Of a stretch of 64,000 nucleotides of DNA, positions 57,750 through 64,000 are shown in pieces. Under the pieces are notes generated by a model that had not been told where the DNA came from, did no database searches, and saw nothing but the letters and a program-made list of their open reading frames with translations. Both the position numbers and the translations under genes were made by a program. This stretch comes from Phenylobacterium sp. (GTDB lineage: Bacteria > Pseudomonadota > Alphaproteobacteria > Caulobacterales > Caulobacteraceae), in the NCBI GenBank assembly GCA_004799545.1, contig SSMU01000023.1:515897-579896 (forward strand). Reading direction: 5' to 3'. Within the stretch, counting starts at the first letter, position 1; each line of letters opens with the position of its first letter.

Positions 57750-58250
57750 ATGCCTGACCTCATCCTGGTCGGCCGCGTCGCCGGCGCGTTCGGCGTCAAG
57801 GGCGAGGTGCGGCTCACCGCCTACACCGCCGATCCCATGGCGCTGGTGGCCTACCGCGACCTGCAGCGCGAGGACGGGTCTGCCGGCCTGACGCTCAGCG
57901 GCGGCCGGCCGGCCAAGGGCGGTGTCGTGGTCCGCGCCCGGGAGGTCGAGACCCGCGAGCAGGCCGAGGCCCTGCGGGGCCTCAGGCTCTACATCCCCCG
58001 CGACCGCCTCCCGGAGCCGGAGGCCGACGAGTTCTACGTCACCGACCTGGTCGGCCTCGCCGTCGAGACGCCGGACGGCGAGCCGCTCGGCCGCGTGAAG
58101 GACGTCCGCGACTTCGGCGCCGGCGACCTGCTTGAAATCGAGCCCCCCACCGGCCCCAGCTGGTGGCTCCCCTTCACCCGCGCAGCCGTCCCCGAGGTGC
58201 GGATCGCCGAGCGCAAGGTCGTGGCCATCAAGCCGGACGAGACCGAGTGA
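57750..58250 (+). CDS. rimM: 16S rRNA processing protein RimM
   Basis: The protein has 166 residues: the N-terminal RimM barrel (LVGRVAGAFGVKGEVRLTAY), a linker, and a PRC-barrel (EFYVTDLVGLAVETPDGEPLGRVKDV, SWWLPFTRAAVPEV). It assists 30S head assembly and binds uS19. ATG 57750 directly follows the repeat. trmD, its usual neighbour, is 2.2 kb away beyond two opposite genes. Confidence 0.95.
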   Translation: MPDLILVGRVAGAFGVKGEVRLTAYTADPMALVAYRDLQREDGSAGLTLSGGRPAKGGVVVRAREVETREQAEALRGLRLYIPRDRLPEPEADEFYVTDLVGLAVETPDGEPLGRVKDVRDFGAGDLLEIEPPTGPSWWLPFTRAAVPEVRIAERKVVAIKPDETE

Positions 58251-58253
58251 GCA

Positions 58254-58289
58254 TCAGCCCACCTCTCCCGCACTGCGGGAGAGGTGGCT
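58254..58289. repeat. Hairpin between rimM and tesB
   Basis: AGCCCACCTCTCCCGC and GCGGGAGAGGTGGCT form a stem with loop ACT. It is a short copy of the dispersed repeat between two convergent genes and may terminate both. The last bases overlap the tesB stop. Confidence 0.65.
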
Positions 58290-59154
58290 ACTTCGGCTTC
58301 CGCAGCCGCATCAGCCCTTCCTGGGCCACGCTGGCCACCAGGGTCCCGTCCTCGGCGTAGATCGAGCCGCGGATGAAGCCGCGGCCGCCCGAGGCGCTCG
58401 GCGAATCCTGGGCGTAGAGGTGCCAGTTCTCGAAGTTGACCGGCCGGTGGAACCACATGGCGTGGTCGAGGCTGGCCGACTGGAAGCCGGGCGTCTGCCA
58501 GTGCACCCCGTGCGGCCGCATGGCGGTCGACAGCAGGTTCATGTCCGAGGCGTAGGCCAGGATCACCTGGTGCATGTGCAGGTCCGCGCCGATCGGGTCG
58601 CGGCAGCGGATCCAGCTCTGGCTCTCCGGCTCCTTCGGACCGCTCTTGAAGTAGCTGCGGGCGTCCTCGGAGCGCAGCTCGATCGGCCGGTGGCGCTCCA
58701 TCCACTTCTTGGCCTGCTCGGGCAGGTTGTCCGCGTCCTCCAGGGCTGCGCGGCGCATCTCCGCCTCGTCCGGCAGGTCGCGCCAGCCGGGCCCGGCCGG
58801 CATCGGCAGCTGGTGCTCGAAGCCCTCCTCCGCGACCTGGAAGGAGGCGGCGAGGTTGAAGATCTGCTGGCCGTGCTGCACCGCGATCACCCGGCGGGTG
58901 GTGAACGAGCCGCCGTCGCGCGAGCGGTCCACCTCGAAGACGATCGGCACAGTCGGGTCGCCGGGCCGGATGAAGTAGCAGTGCAGCGAATGGCAGACAC
59001 GCGCTTCCACCGTCTCGTAGGCGGCCAGCAGCGACTGGGCGATCACCTGGCCCCCGAAGATTCGCCCCGGCTGGTCGTCCGGCGTCGTCCCGCGGAACAG
59101 GTTCACCTCCAGCCGCTCCAGCTGCAGGGTTTCGACCAGGGTCTCGGTGTCCAT
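58288..59154 (-). CDS. tesB: Acyl-CoA thioesterase II
   Basis: The protein has 288 residues as a double hotdog fold: VNLFRGTTPDDQPGRIFGGQVIAQSL in the first half and LDHAMWFHRPVNFENWHLYAQDSPSASGGRGF in the second, with the catalytic Asp of LDHAMW. It hydrolyses medium and long acyl-CoA. ATG 59154 with GAGGGG eight bases upstream is preferred to ATG 59175. It runs leftward between rimM and trmD. Confidence 0.92.
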   Translation of the reverse strand: MDTETLVETLQLERLEVNLFRGTTPDDQPGRIFGGQVIAQSLLAAYETVEARVCHSLHCYFIRPGDPTVPIVFEVDRSRDGGSFTTRRVIAVQHGQQIFNLAASFQVAEEGFEHQLPMPAGPGWRDLPDEAEMRRAALEDADNLPEQAKKWMERHRPIELRSEDARSYFKSGPKEPESQSWIRCRDPIGADLHMHQVILAYASDMNLLSTAMRPHGVHWQTPGFQSASLDHAMWFHRPVNFENWHLYAQDSPSASGGRGFIRGSIYAEDGTLVASVAQEGLMRLRKPK

Positions 59155-59239
59155 GGGGGGAGCCCCTCGGTTCATGTTGCGGGTGCGAAGCGGCCCCGCT
59201 TAAGCCCTCGGCCAGCGCGCCGCAAGCCGGGGTCGCGGC

Positions 59240-60397
59240 TCAGTAATAGTCGGCCAGGGTGAGCTTGCGGGTCGAGCCGTCGCCCAGCGTCAGGGCCAGC
59301 ACCTGGCCCGCCGGGCCGGCCGTCCAGTCGAACATCGGGCCGGCCACATAGTCGGCCTCGATCGGCCGCCCGTCGATGGCGGTGATCGCCTCCCCGGTCC
59401 GCCAGCCGGCCGCCGCGGCCGGGCTGCCCCCGGCGACGTGGATGACCACCAGGCGATCGGCTTCCAGCGACACCGACAGGCCGGTGCGGTTCTTGCGGAA
59501 CGGGATATCGAGGGCGTCGCGATAGGGCTGCATCCACAGCCGGTCGCCGGCGAAGTCGATGGTCAGGTGGAAGCGGCTCAGCAGGTCGAGGCCGACATTG
59601 GCCGGCGCGCCGGCGGCGAGCGCGGTGGCGGCCACCACCGGCACCTGATGGAAGGTGAGGCCCGCCAGCCGCACCCGGTCTAGGCTGAGCACCGCCTGCT
59701 CGTGCGTGCCGTCCGCGCCAACCGCCAGCTGGGTGGAGACCCGGCGGCCGGCCATCAGCCCGTGCTGCTCGGCATAGGCCCGCTCGACCAGCAGGGCGCC
59801 GGTGTTGCCGATGTCGAACAGGGTCGGGGTGGCGACGCCGTCGAGCACCACCGGCAGCGAGCGCAGGCCGGCCGTGGGGGTCAGCGGCAGGACGGCCCCG
59901 GCCGGGGCCCGGAAGGTCTCGTGCGCGGTCAGCGTCAGCCGCCGCGTCGCGAAGTCGATCTCCACCACCACGGCCTCGAACAGCTCGCGGCCGAGGATCA
60001 CCTGCACCGGGCGCGGCGATTGCTCGCTGATGGCGCTGAGGTCCATGGCCGCCATCGCGCGTCGCGGGAGGGCGGCGCCGGCGATGGTCAGCTGCGCCTG
60101 GATGGCGCGCGCGCCGGAGACCTTGCCGGAGACCCCGGCGGCATGGATCTCCTCGCCCAGCTGCAGGCCAAGCGCCCTGGCGAACGTCAGGTCGACCACG
60201 GAGCCCGACGAGCCGGTGTCCAGCCAGGCTTCCGCCGGCTTCCCGTCGATGGTGATCGGGATCAGGATCCGCCGCTGCTGGGCGAAGTCGAACGGCAGGC
60301 TGACCGAGCCCGCGGCCCAGGCCGCCGGCGCCTCGGCCAGCGCCCGCGCCAATGCGCCGGCCGAAAGCGCCGCGCCCAGGAAGGTCCTGCGTCTCAA
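59240..60397 (-). CDS. Secreted double aspartyl-protease-fold protein with PDZ domain
   Basis: The protein has 385 residues from TTG 60397. An arginine-rich signal (RRRTFLGAALSAGALARALA) resembles a Tat leader without the full motif. The first retropepsin-like domain has WLDTGSSGSVV (D60). The second domain has LFDIGNTGALL (near 195), where DTG has become DIG. A PDZ domain follows from about residue 300 (GLSVSLEADRLVVIHVAGGSPAAAAGW). It may be a periplasmic peptidase or a binding protein. It is upstream of tesB on the same strand. Confidence 0.85.
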   Translation of the reverse strand: MRRRTFLGAALSAGALARALAEAPAAWAAGSVSLPFDFAQQRRILIPITIDGKPAEAWLDTGSSGSVVDLTFARALGLQLGEEIHAAGVSGKVSGARAIQAQLTIAGAALPRRAMAAMDLSAISEQSPRPVQVILGRELFEAVVVEIDFATRRLTLTAHETFRAPAGAVLPLTPTAGLRSLPVVLDGVATPTLFDIGNTGALLVERAYAEQHGLMAGRRVSTQLAVGADGTHEQAVLSLDRVRLAGLTFHQVPVVAATALAAGAPANVGLDLLSRFHLTIDFAGDRLWMQPYRDALDIPFRKNRTGLSVSLEADRLVVIHVAGGSPAAAAGWRTGEAITAIDGRPIEADYVAGPMFDWTAGPAGQVLALTLGDGSTRKLTLADYY

Positions 60398-60490
60398 CTA
60401 AAAGTTCCCTGCTCGGGCTCGTTCTAGACGGTGGGGCCTCAGCCGCAAGCCGCTTGACGCGCGCCCGCCTGTGGCGCCTTGACCTCGCCC

Positions 60491-61201
60491 ATGTCCTTCG
60501 ACGTCTCCGTCCTGACCATGTTCCCGGACGCCTTCCCCGGCCCGCTCGGCGTTTCGCTGATCGGGACCGCCTGGCGCGAGCAGGCCCTGTGGCGCCTTGA
60601 AACTGTGGACATTCGGGGGTTTTCCAAGGATAAGCGCGGCTTCCTCGACGACACCCCTGCGGGTGGCGGTCCGGGACAGGTGATGCGGGCGGACGTGATC
60701 GCCTCTGCGCTGGACAGCGTGGAGCGGTGCGACCGGCCGCTTTTGTACATGAGCGCGCGGGGCCAGCCCCTGACCCAGGACCGCGCTCGCCAGTGGGCCT
60801 CAGGCCCTGGACTGATCGTGCTTTGCGGCCGGTTCGAAGGGGTGGACCAGCGGGTGATCGACGCCCGCGGGTTCGAGGAGATCGCCGTGGGCGACGCGGT
60901 CCTGGCCGGTGGCGAGGCCGCGGCGCTGGTGGCGATCGAGGCGTGTGTCAGGCTGGTGCCCGGCGTGTTGGGCGAGCCTGAGAGTTTGAGTGACGAAAGC
61001 TTCGAGGACGGGCTCCTCGAGCATCCGCAGTACACCCGACCGCGGACGTTCGAAGGGCTGGACATCCCCGAGGTGCTGCTCTCGGGCCACCATGCCGAAA
61101 TCGGCAAGTGGCGGCGGGCGCAGCAGGAAGAGACCACGCGGACGCAACGGCCGGACCTCTGGGCGCGGCGCTCCGCCAATCAACAGGCAAAGGGCAAGTA
61201 A
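60491..61201 (+). CDS. trmD: tRNA (guanine37-N1) methyltransferase TrmD
   Basis: The protein has 236 residues from ATG 60491. The SPOUT knot is seen in LIVLCGRFEGVDQRVID and VGDAVLAGGEAAALV, then RLVPGVLGEPESLSDESF and LEHPQYTRPRTFEGLDIPEVLLSGHHAEI. It methylates G37 to prevent +1 frameshifts. It is 22 bp ahead of rplS. A TTG four codons upstream is possible. Confidence 0.96.
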   Translation: MSFDVSVLTMFPDAFPGPLGVSLIGTAWREQALWRLETVDIRGFSKDKRGFLDDTPAGGGPGQVMRADVIASALDSVERCDRPLLYMSARGQPLTQDRARQWASGPGLIVLCGRFEGVDQRVIDARGFEEIAVGDAVLAGGEAAALVAIEACVRLVPGVLGEPESLSDESFEDGLLEHPQYTRPRTFEGLDIPEVLLSGHHAEIGKWRRAQQEETTRTQRPDLWARRSANQQAKGK

Positions 61202-61223
61202 AGCCCGGTAAGGATCGAAGACC

Positions 61224-61640
61224 ATGAACGTGATCGAACAACTCGAGCAGGAAGAGGCCAAGCGCCTCACCGCCCGCAAGGTCCCGGATTTCAGTCCGGG
61301 CGACACCGTCCGCGTGAACGTCCGCATCAAGGAAGGCGAGCGTGAGCGGATCCAGGCCTACGAGGGCGTCTGCATCGCCCGCGCCGGCCACGGCATCCAC
61401 GAGAACTTCACCGTCCGCAAGATCTCCTTCGGCGAGGGCGTCGAGCGGCTGTTCCCGCTGCTGTCGCCGATGATCGAATCCATCGAGGTGAAGCGCCGCG
61501 GCGTCGTCCGGCGCGCCAAGCTCTATTACCTGCGCGACCGCCGCGGGAAGTCGGCCCGGATCGCCGAGCGCGCCATGACCTCCGGCGGCGCCCGCGCCGA
61601 AGCCGTCGAGGCCCCGGAACCGGCCGCCGGCGAAGACTAG
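61224..61640 (+). CDS. rplS: Ribosomal protein bL19
   Basis: The protein has 138 residues with the L19 core ([72 protein letters not shown]). A short Ala/Glu tail ([10 protein letters not shown]) is reminiscent of the bS16 tail. It ends the trmD-rplS unit before a strong terminator. Confidence 0.97.
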   Translation: MNVIEQLEQEEAKRLTARKVPDFSPGDTVRVNVRIKEGERERIQAYEGVCIARAGHGIHENFTVRKISFGEGVERLFPLLSPMIESIEVKRRGVVRRAKLYYLRDRRGKSARIAERAMTSGGARAEAVEAPEPAAGED

Positions 61641-61666
61641 GCGTCGCAGACCTCTGCGAATTGAAG

Positions 61667-61696
61667 CGGCGGCCGCAGAGATGCGGCCGCCGTTTT
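61667..61696 (+). terminator. Intrinsic terminator of trmD-rplS
   Basis: CGGCGGCCGCA (61667-61677) pairs with TGCGGCCGCCG (61682-61692), loop GAGA, then TTTT. Confidence 0.92.
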
Positions 61697-61758
61697 CACA
61701 TCGTCATCCCATGGATCGCCCTCTCCACCCCTCGCTCTTCGCTGCGCGGGAAAGGAAG

Positions 61759-62652
61759 TCAGTCCCCGTCGCCGATCGCCTCGCCGAGGCCCGCGACCAG
61801 GTGGTCGAACATCAGCCGCATGCGCCGGCTGGCCTTCAGGTTCTCGTGCATGCAGATCCACATCTCCAGCCGGAACGTGAGCGCGCCGGGCATCACCGGC
61901 ACGAGGCCGGCGCGCCGCGCGATGCCGTGCTGGACGACCCCGATCCCGAAGCCCGCCTTCACCGCCGCCACCTGGGCCACGTCGTTGTCGGTGCGGAAGG
62001 CGAAGAGGTCCCGGGTGATCGGCCGCTCGAGCTCGATCCCGTCGGGGAACACCGGCGGGCGGGTGTCGTAGCCGATCACCGGATGGCGCGAGAGCTCGTC
62101 CCAGCTCTCCGGCCGCCCGTGCCGGTCCACATAGGCCGCCTGGGCGTAGAAGCCGAAGCCCACCGAGCCCACCTTCTTGGCGACCAGGGTGTTCTGGGTG
62201 GGCCGGGCCATGCGCACGCCGATGTCGGCGTCGCGGCGGGTCAGGTCCTCGTTGCGGTTCGACAGCACCACCTCGATGTCGATCTCGGGATGCAGCTCGC
62301 GGAAGCTCGCCAATATGGCCGGCAGCACCTCGACGCCGACGATCTCGCTGGCGGTGACCCGGACCACGCCGGCGGTGCCGTCCGCCGCGCCCGAGGCGTC
62401 GCGGATCGCGGTCTGGGCGGCGGCCGACATGTCGTCGAGGTGCGGCCGCAGCGCCAGGGCCAGCTCGGTCGCCTGCAGGCCGCGCGGGCTGCGCAGGAAC
62501 AGCGGCGCGCCCAGCGTCCGCTCCAGCTGGTCGATGTGCCGGCCGACCGTGGGCTGGGTCAGGCCGCGCAGCTTCGCCGCCGCCGACAGGCTGCCGGCGG
62601 TCAGCACCGCGTGCAGGCTCTGGAACAGGTCCCAGTCGGGCAGGTCGGCCAT
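61759..62652 (-). CDS. LysR-family transcriptional regulator
   Basis: The protein has 297 residues: N-terminal helix-turn-helix (DLFQSLHAVLTAGSLSAAAKL, TQPTVGRHIDQLER) and a substrate-binding domain (VRVTASEIVGVEVLPAILASF, DIGVRMARPTQNTLV). The type resembles regulators of oxidoreductase genes. It is divergent from the NAD-epimerase-like gene, which is its probable target. Confidence 0.88.
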   Translation of the reverse strand: MADLPDWDLFQSLHAVLTAGSLSAAAKLRGLTQPTVGRHIDQLERTLGAPLFLRSPRGLQATELALALRPHLDDMSAAAQTAIRDASGAADGTAGVVRVTASEIVGVEVLPAILASFRELHPEIDIEVVLSNRNEDLTRRDADIGVRMARPTQNTLVAKKVGSVGFGFYAQAAYVDRHGRPESWDELSRHPVIGYDTRPPVFPDGIELERPITRDLFAFRTDNDVAQVAAVKAGFGIGVVQHGIARRAGLVPVMPGALTFRLEMWICMHENLKASRRMRLMFDHLVAGLGEAIGDGD

Positions 62653-62740
62653 GCGTTATTGTATGGCAGAGGTGAACAGAAGCGCAATTCCGTTCAGCGA
62701 GCGCCGCCGTCATCTTTCCCGGCGACAGGAGACAACACCC

Positions 62741-63751
62741 ATGCCCGTCCAATCCCTTGCCCCTCGACCGCTGGCCCCCGAACCCCTGGCCCTGGTGATC
62801 GGCGCGACCGGCGCCTTTGGCGGCGAAGTCGCCGAGCGGCTGGTCGCCGCCCGCTGGCGCGTCCGCGCCCTGCACCGCGACCCCGACCGCGCCCGCGCCG
62901 CCACCGGCCTCGCCGCCGACTGGGTGGCCGGCGACGCCATGCAGAAGGGCGACGTGCTGCGCGCGGCCGAGGGTGTGCGGGTCATTGTCCACGGCGCCAA
63001 TCCGCCCGGCTACCGCAACTGGGCCGGCACGGTGCTGCCGATGATGGACAACACCATCGCCGCCGGCATTCGGGAAGGCGCCCGCATCCTCGTCGCCGGC
63101 AGCGTCTACAACTACGGCCCCGACGCACGCGGCGAGATCGCCGAGGACGCCCCGCAGCATCCCCTGACCCGCAAGGGCCGCATCCGGGTCGAGCTCGAGC
63201 GCCGCCTGCGCCAGGCCTCCCAGGAGGGCGCCAAGACCCTGGTCCTGCGGGCCGGCGACTTCTTCGGCGCCCGCGCCAACAACAGCTTCATGGGCCGGGT
63301 GATCTTCCAGGCCGGCAAGCCGGTCCGGTCGCTGACCTATCCGGGCCCGCTCGGCGTCCGCCACGACTGGGCCTACCTTCCCGACCTCGCCGAGACCGCC
63401 GTGCGGCTGCTGGAGATGGAGGCCGAGCTCTCGGCCTGCGCCAGCTTCCACTTCCGGGGTCACGCCCTCGATGGCCGCGAGCTGGTCGCCGCCTTCGAGC
63501 GGGTGGTCGGGCGCAAGCTGCCGACGCGGGCCTTCCCCTGGTTCGCGCTCAGCGCCATCGGCCCGTTCAACGAGACGTTCCGCGAGCTCGCCGAGATGCG
63601 CTACCTGTGGCGCGAGGCGGTGGTGCTGGACAACCGCCGCCTAACCGCCGCCCTCGGCGCCGAGCCGCACACCCCCATCGACGACGCCCTCGCCGCCACC
63701 CTGCGCGCCGTGGGTTGCCTTGAGGACGAGGCGGCGGCCCAGGCGGCGTAG
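62741..63751 (+). CDS. NAD-dependent epimerase/dehydratase-like protein
   Basis: The protein has 336 residues, an extended SDR with a Rossmann motif (LVIGATGAFGGEVAERL), VHGANPPGY, the S-x(n)-Y area ILVAGSVYNYGP (Tyr with a later Lys of the LTRKGRIRVE segment) and a C-terminal substrate part. The YxxxK motif is not obvious, so activity may be unusual. AGGAGA precedes ATG 62741. It is probably controlled by the divergent LysR gene. Confidence 0.82.
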   Translation: MPVQSLAPRPLAPEPLALVIGATGAFGGEVAERLVAARWRVRALHRDPDRARAATGLAADWVAGDAMQKGDVLRAAEGVRVIVHGANPPGYRNWAGTVLPMMDNTIAAGIREGARILVAGSVYNYGPDARGEIAEDAPQHPLTRKGRIRVELERRLRQASQEGAKTLVLRAGDFFGARANNSFMGRVIFQAGKPVRSLTYPGPLGVRHDWAYLPDLAETAVRLLEMEAELSACASFHFRGHALDGRELVAAFERVVGRKLPTRAFPWFALSAIGPFNETFRELAEMRYLWREAVVLDNRRLTAALGAEPHTPIDDALAATLRAVGCLEDEAAAQAA

Positions 63752-63827
63752 GTTTCGCCTTACCCATTCATCCGCACGCCTCAGCGCAGATCATAATCCG
63801 GGACATGATCGATGCGCCTTGCGACCG

Positions 63828-63860
63828 CTGGCCGCCGCCGCGACACGCGGCGGCCGCCAG
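63828..63860. repeat. GC-rich hairpin downstream of the epimerase-like gene
   Basis: CTGGCCGCCGCCGCG and CGCGGCGGCCGCCAG pair over 15 positions with one mismatch, loop ACA. It lies between two convergent genes. There is no T-run, so it is a possible rather than certain terminator. Confidence 0.5.
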
Positions 63861-63890
63861 CCTGACCATCAGGTCGGAAGTTGCGGGGCG

Positions 63891-64000
63891 CTAAGGCCGC
63901 GCCTCAAGCACCATGTTGAACGGGCCCTCGGTGGCGCGGCGCACGCGGCTGAAGCCTGCGCCCTTCAGGACCTCAGTCAGTTTCGCCTCACCCGCCTGCG
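63891..64000 (-). CDS. Methyltransferase C-terminal fragment
   Basis: The gene enters from the right edge; only the last 35 codons are in the window. The residues EAKLTEVLKGAGFSRVRRA and EGPFNMVLEARP before a TAG stop match the C-terminus of class I SAM-dependent methyltransferases. The assignment is tentative because of the short length. Confidence 0.55.
   Translation of the reverse strand, partial: QAGEAKLTEVLKGAGFSRVRRATEGPFNMVLEARP

Overview
This is a high-GC, gene-dense chromosomal window from an alphaproteobacterium, most likely of the order Caulobacterales (Phenylobacterium or Caulobacter type). The assignment rests on protein families and gene order: DUF2794, DUF2237, DUF484 next to xerC, acnA divergent from ccmAB, a sucCDAB-lpd cluster, an OxyR/AhpC/AhpD module and the ffh-rpsP-rimM/trmD-rplS group. 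No tRNA, rRNA, insertion sequence, prophage or CRISPR array is visible. Most of the window is core genome, and the unusual features are in the intergenic DNA and in a few multidomain or rearranged genes.

Layout. 1-7.1 kb: end of a DUF488 gene, a pentapeptide-repeat protein, a CHAP-domain hydrolase, priA, then transaldolase, DUF484 and xerC. 7.1-17.0 kb: the leftward TCA block sucC, small secreted gene, sucD, sucA, sucB, membrane gene, lpd, GNAT. 17.2-24.8 kb: a 1129-residue GH18/NodB/GT2 fusion, a DUF2306/LytTR divergent pair and two tandem LprI-like envelope proteins. 24.8-31.9 kb: mdh (type 2), HIT, a CitE-like lyase, DUF2237, thpR, a Bax-inhibitor-1 family protein, a YdcF-type protein, a thioredoxin-fold/2OG-dioxygenase fusion and DUF2794. 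31.9-40.1 kb: a probable 6S RNA, DUF1223, acnA and the ccmAB-(two Spy-like genes)-ccmCDG cluster. 40.1-47.8 kb: two small unknown genes, yciB, ftsY, a TRIC-type channel, GFA, mtaB, dapF and a prolyl oligopeptidase. 47.9-55.1 kb: a PadR regulator, oxyR/ahpC/ahpD, SRPBCC, murI, ogt and a GAF histidine kinase. 55.4-61.7 kb: ffh, rpsP, rimM, two leftward genes (tesB and a PDZ aspartyl protease), trmD and rplS. 61.7-64 kb: a LysR regulator divergent from an NAD-epimerase-like gene, and the end of a methyltransferase gene.

How they work together. Genes for malate dehydrogenase, aconitase, 2-oxoglutarate dehydrogenase (E1, E2, E3) and succinyl-CoA synthetase put much of the TCA cycle in 28 kb. CcmA-D and CcmG supply haem export and thiol reduction for cytochrome c. 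OxyR faces the AhpC/AhpD peroxide system that it probably controls. Ffh, FtsY and YciB serve the membrane. RpsP, RimM, TrmD, RplS and MtaB serve ribosome and tRNA maturation.

The strongest unexplained signal is a family of modular inverted repeats. Two long copies (35890-36040 and 57586-57748) end exactly at the start codons of ccmA and rimM, carry the ribosome binding sites of those genes, and can form either local hairpins or a 15-bp long-range pairing. Their stems differ in sequence but keep pairing, which suggests that structure is selected. All positions, pairings and family calls were made by eye.
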